From: Actinobacteria bacterium UBA5176
Lineage (GTDB): Bacteria > Actinomycetota > UBA4738
NCBI GenBank assembly: GCA_002413305.1
Contig: DHWS01000173.1
Span: 1 to 39,031 of the forward strand
Length of the DNA stretch: 39,031 bases
Direction: 5' to 3'
Every line of letters starts with the position of its first letter. Positions within the stretch are counted from its first letter, which is position 1. Below, piece after piece: positions 38,776 through 39,031 of the stretch. The notes under the pieces are model-generated. The model was given only the letters and a program-made list of their open reading frames with translations. It was not told the DNA's origin and did not search any database. A program made the position numbers and the translations under genes.

Positions 38776-39031
38776 GTGACGAAGCGCTACGTGCGGCTCA
38801 CCGAACCGTGGGTCCGAGACGGCGGATCGCTCCGCCCGGCGACATGGGAGGAAGCGCTGGACCGGGCGGCGACCGGGTTCGGCGCAGCGGCCGCCGCGGG
38901 GGGAGAGCATGCGTTCGGGCTGTTCAGCTGCTCGAAGGCCACCAACGAGATGAACTTCATGGCTCAGAAGTTCGCCCGGGTGGTCATGGGCAGCAACAAC
39001 GTCGACAGCTGCAACCGCACTTGACACGCTC
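38776..39031 (+). CDS. Formate dehydrogenase alpha subunit, selenocysteine-type molybdopterin oxidoreductase (5' part)
   Basis: The 3' part lies beyond the window. It begins at GTG 38776, 7 nt after AAAGGGGG (38762-38768). The product reads MTKRYVRLTEPWVRDGG, WEEALDRAATGFG, then KATNEMNFMAQKFARVVMG and SNNVDSCNRT. The family then has Cys or Sec followed by HAPS; here codon 83 (39022-39024) is TGA, followed by CAC GCT (His-Ala). NRT-U-HA in this exact place is the molybdenum-ligand active site, so TGA is very probably selenocysteine, not a stop. The usual N-terminal [4Fe-4S] domain is not present, as in the group of actinobacterial FdhF-like proteins starting directly at the YVRLTEP segment (from memory of the family). 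The bSECIS element should lie just after TGA, of which only seven bases are visible. Confidence 0.85.

Noticed and set aside
1..39031. CRISPR arrays, insertion sequences, att sites and defence genes
   Set aside because: No regularly spaced repeats, terminal inverted repeats, transposase, integrase, Cas or restriction genes were recognised anywhere in the window.

Overview
The window is high-GC, gene-dense chromosomal DNA from an actinobacterium (Actinomycetota). The gene order clpX, valS, folC, ndk, mreB-mreC-mreD-mrdA-rodA, rng, rplU-rpmA, obg, nadD, LCP/LytR_C, rsfS is a conserved actinobacterial backbone. About a dozen genes appear to be leaderless (a TAnnnT-type -10 element 6-10 nt before the start codon, with no Shine-Dalgarno), as is common in that phylum. 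No species can be named from the sequence. There is no sign of a prophage, transposon or CRISPR array.

Layout. 1-5684: the clpX 3' end, a convergent HhH-GPD (AlkA-type) glycosylase, then valS, folC and ndk. 5694-10318 (minus strand): a compact type II fatty-acid synthesis operon, fabD - lipoyl/biotinyl-like domain protein - fabH - fabG - acpP - fabF, with ATGA and GTGA overlaps and an 8-nt overlap. The carrier-like protein has Ser where the modified Lys should be. 10570-16237: the elongasome operon mreB, mreC, mreD, mrdA (PBP2) and rodA. 16238-16629: a long, possibly structured leader before the RNase E/G gene. 16630-23938: rng, rplU, rpmA, a divergent PH/GRAM-like gene, obg, nadD, a divergent LCP/LytR_C membrane protein and rsfS, i.e. 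ribosome assembly, RNA turnover and NAD synthesis. 23991-24063: tRNA-Ala(GGC).

24150-39031 is an accessory, mosaic region. It holds a BBE-type FAD oxidase, the tail of a broken MDR dehydrogenase coupled to a methyltransferase, a secreted seven-repeat propeller protein, a minus-strand operon (small CECG-type protein, hemolysin III, PlsC acyltransferase), an ANTAR regulator, a RibD_C/DHFR-like reductase, a four-TM membrane protein, an ammonium transporter, a DinB-like protein plus HAD hydrolase pair, a PNPOx-like flavoprotein, an OmpR-type two-component system, a 39-residue Rho-N-like mini-protein, a second methyltransferase, a frameshifted cytochrome oxidase subunit III, and the start of a formate dehydrogenase alpha subunit. 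The last has an in-frame TGA in the NRT-TGA-H-A active-site context, which strongly suggests selenocysteine; the window ends seven bases later.

The observations I rate highest are the selenocysteine formate dehydrogenase, the lysine-less carrier domain inside the fab operon, the recurrent leaderless promoter architecture, and the perfect hairpins that enclose both stop codons of convergent gene pairs. I see no complete unknown multi-gene system such as a defence island.
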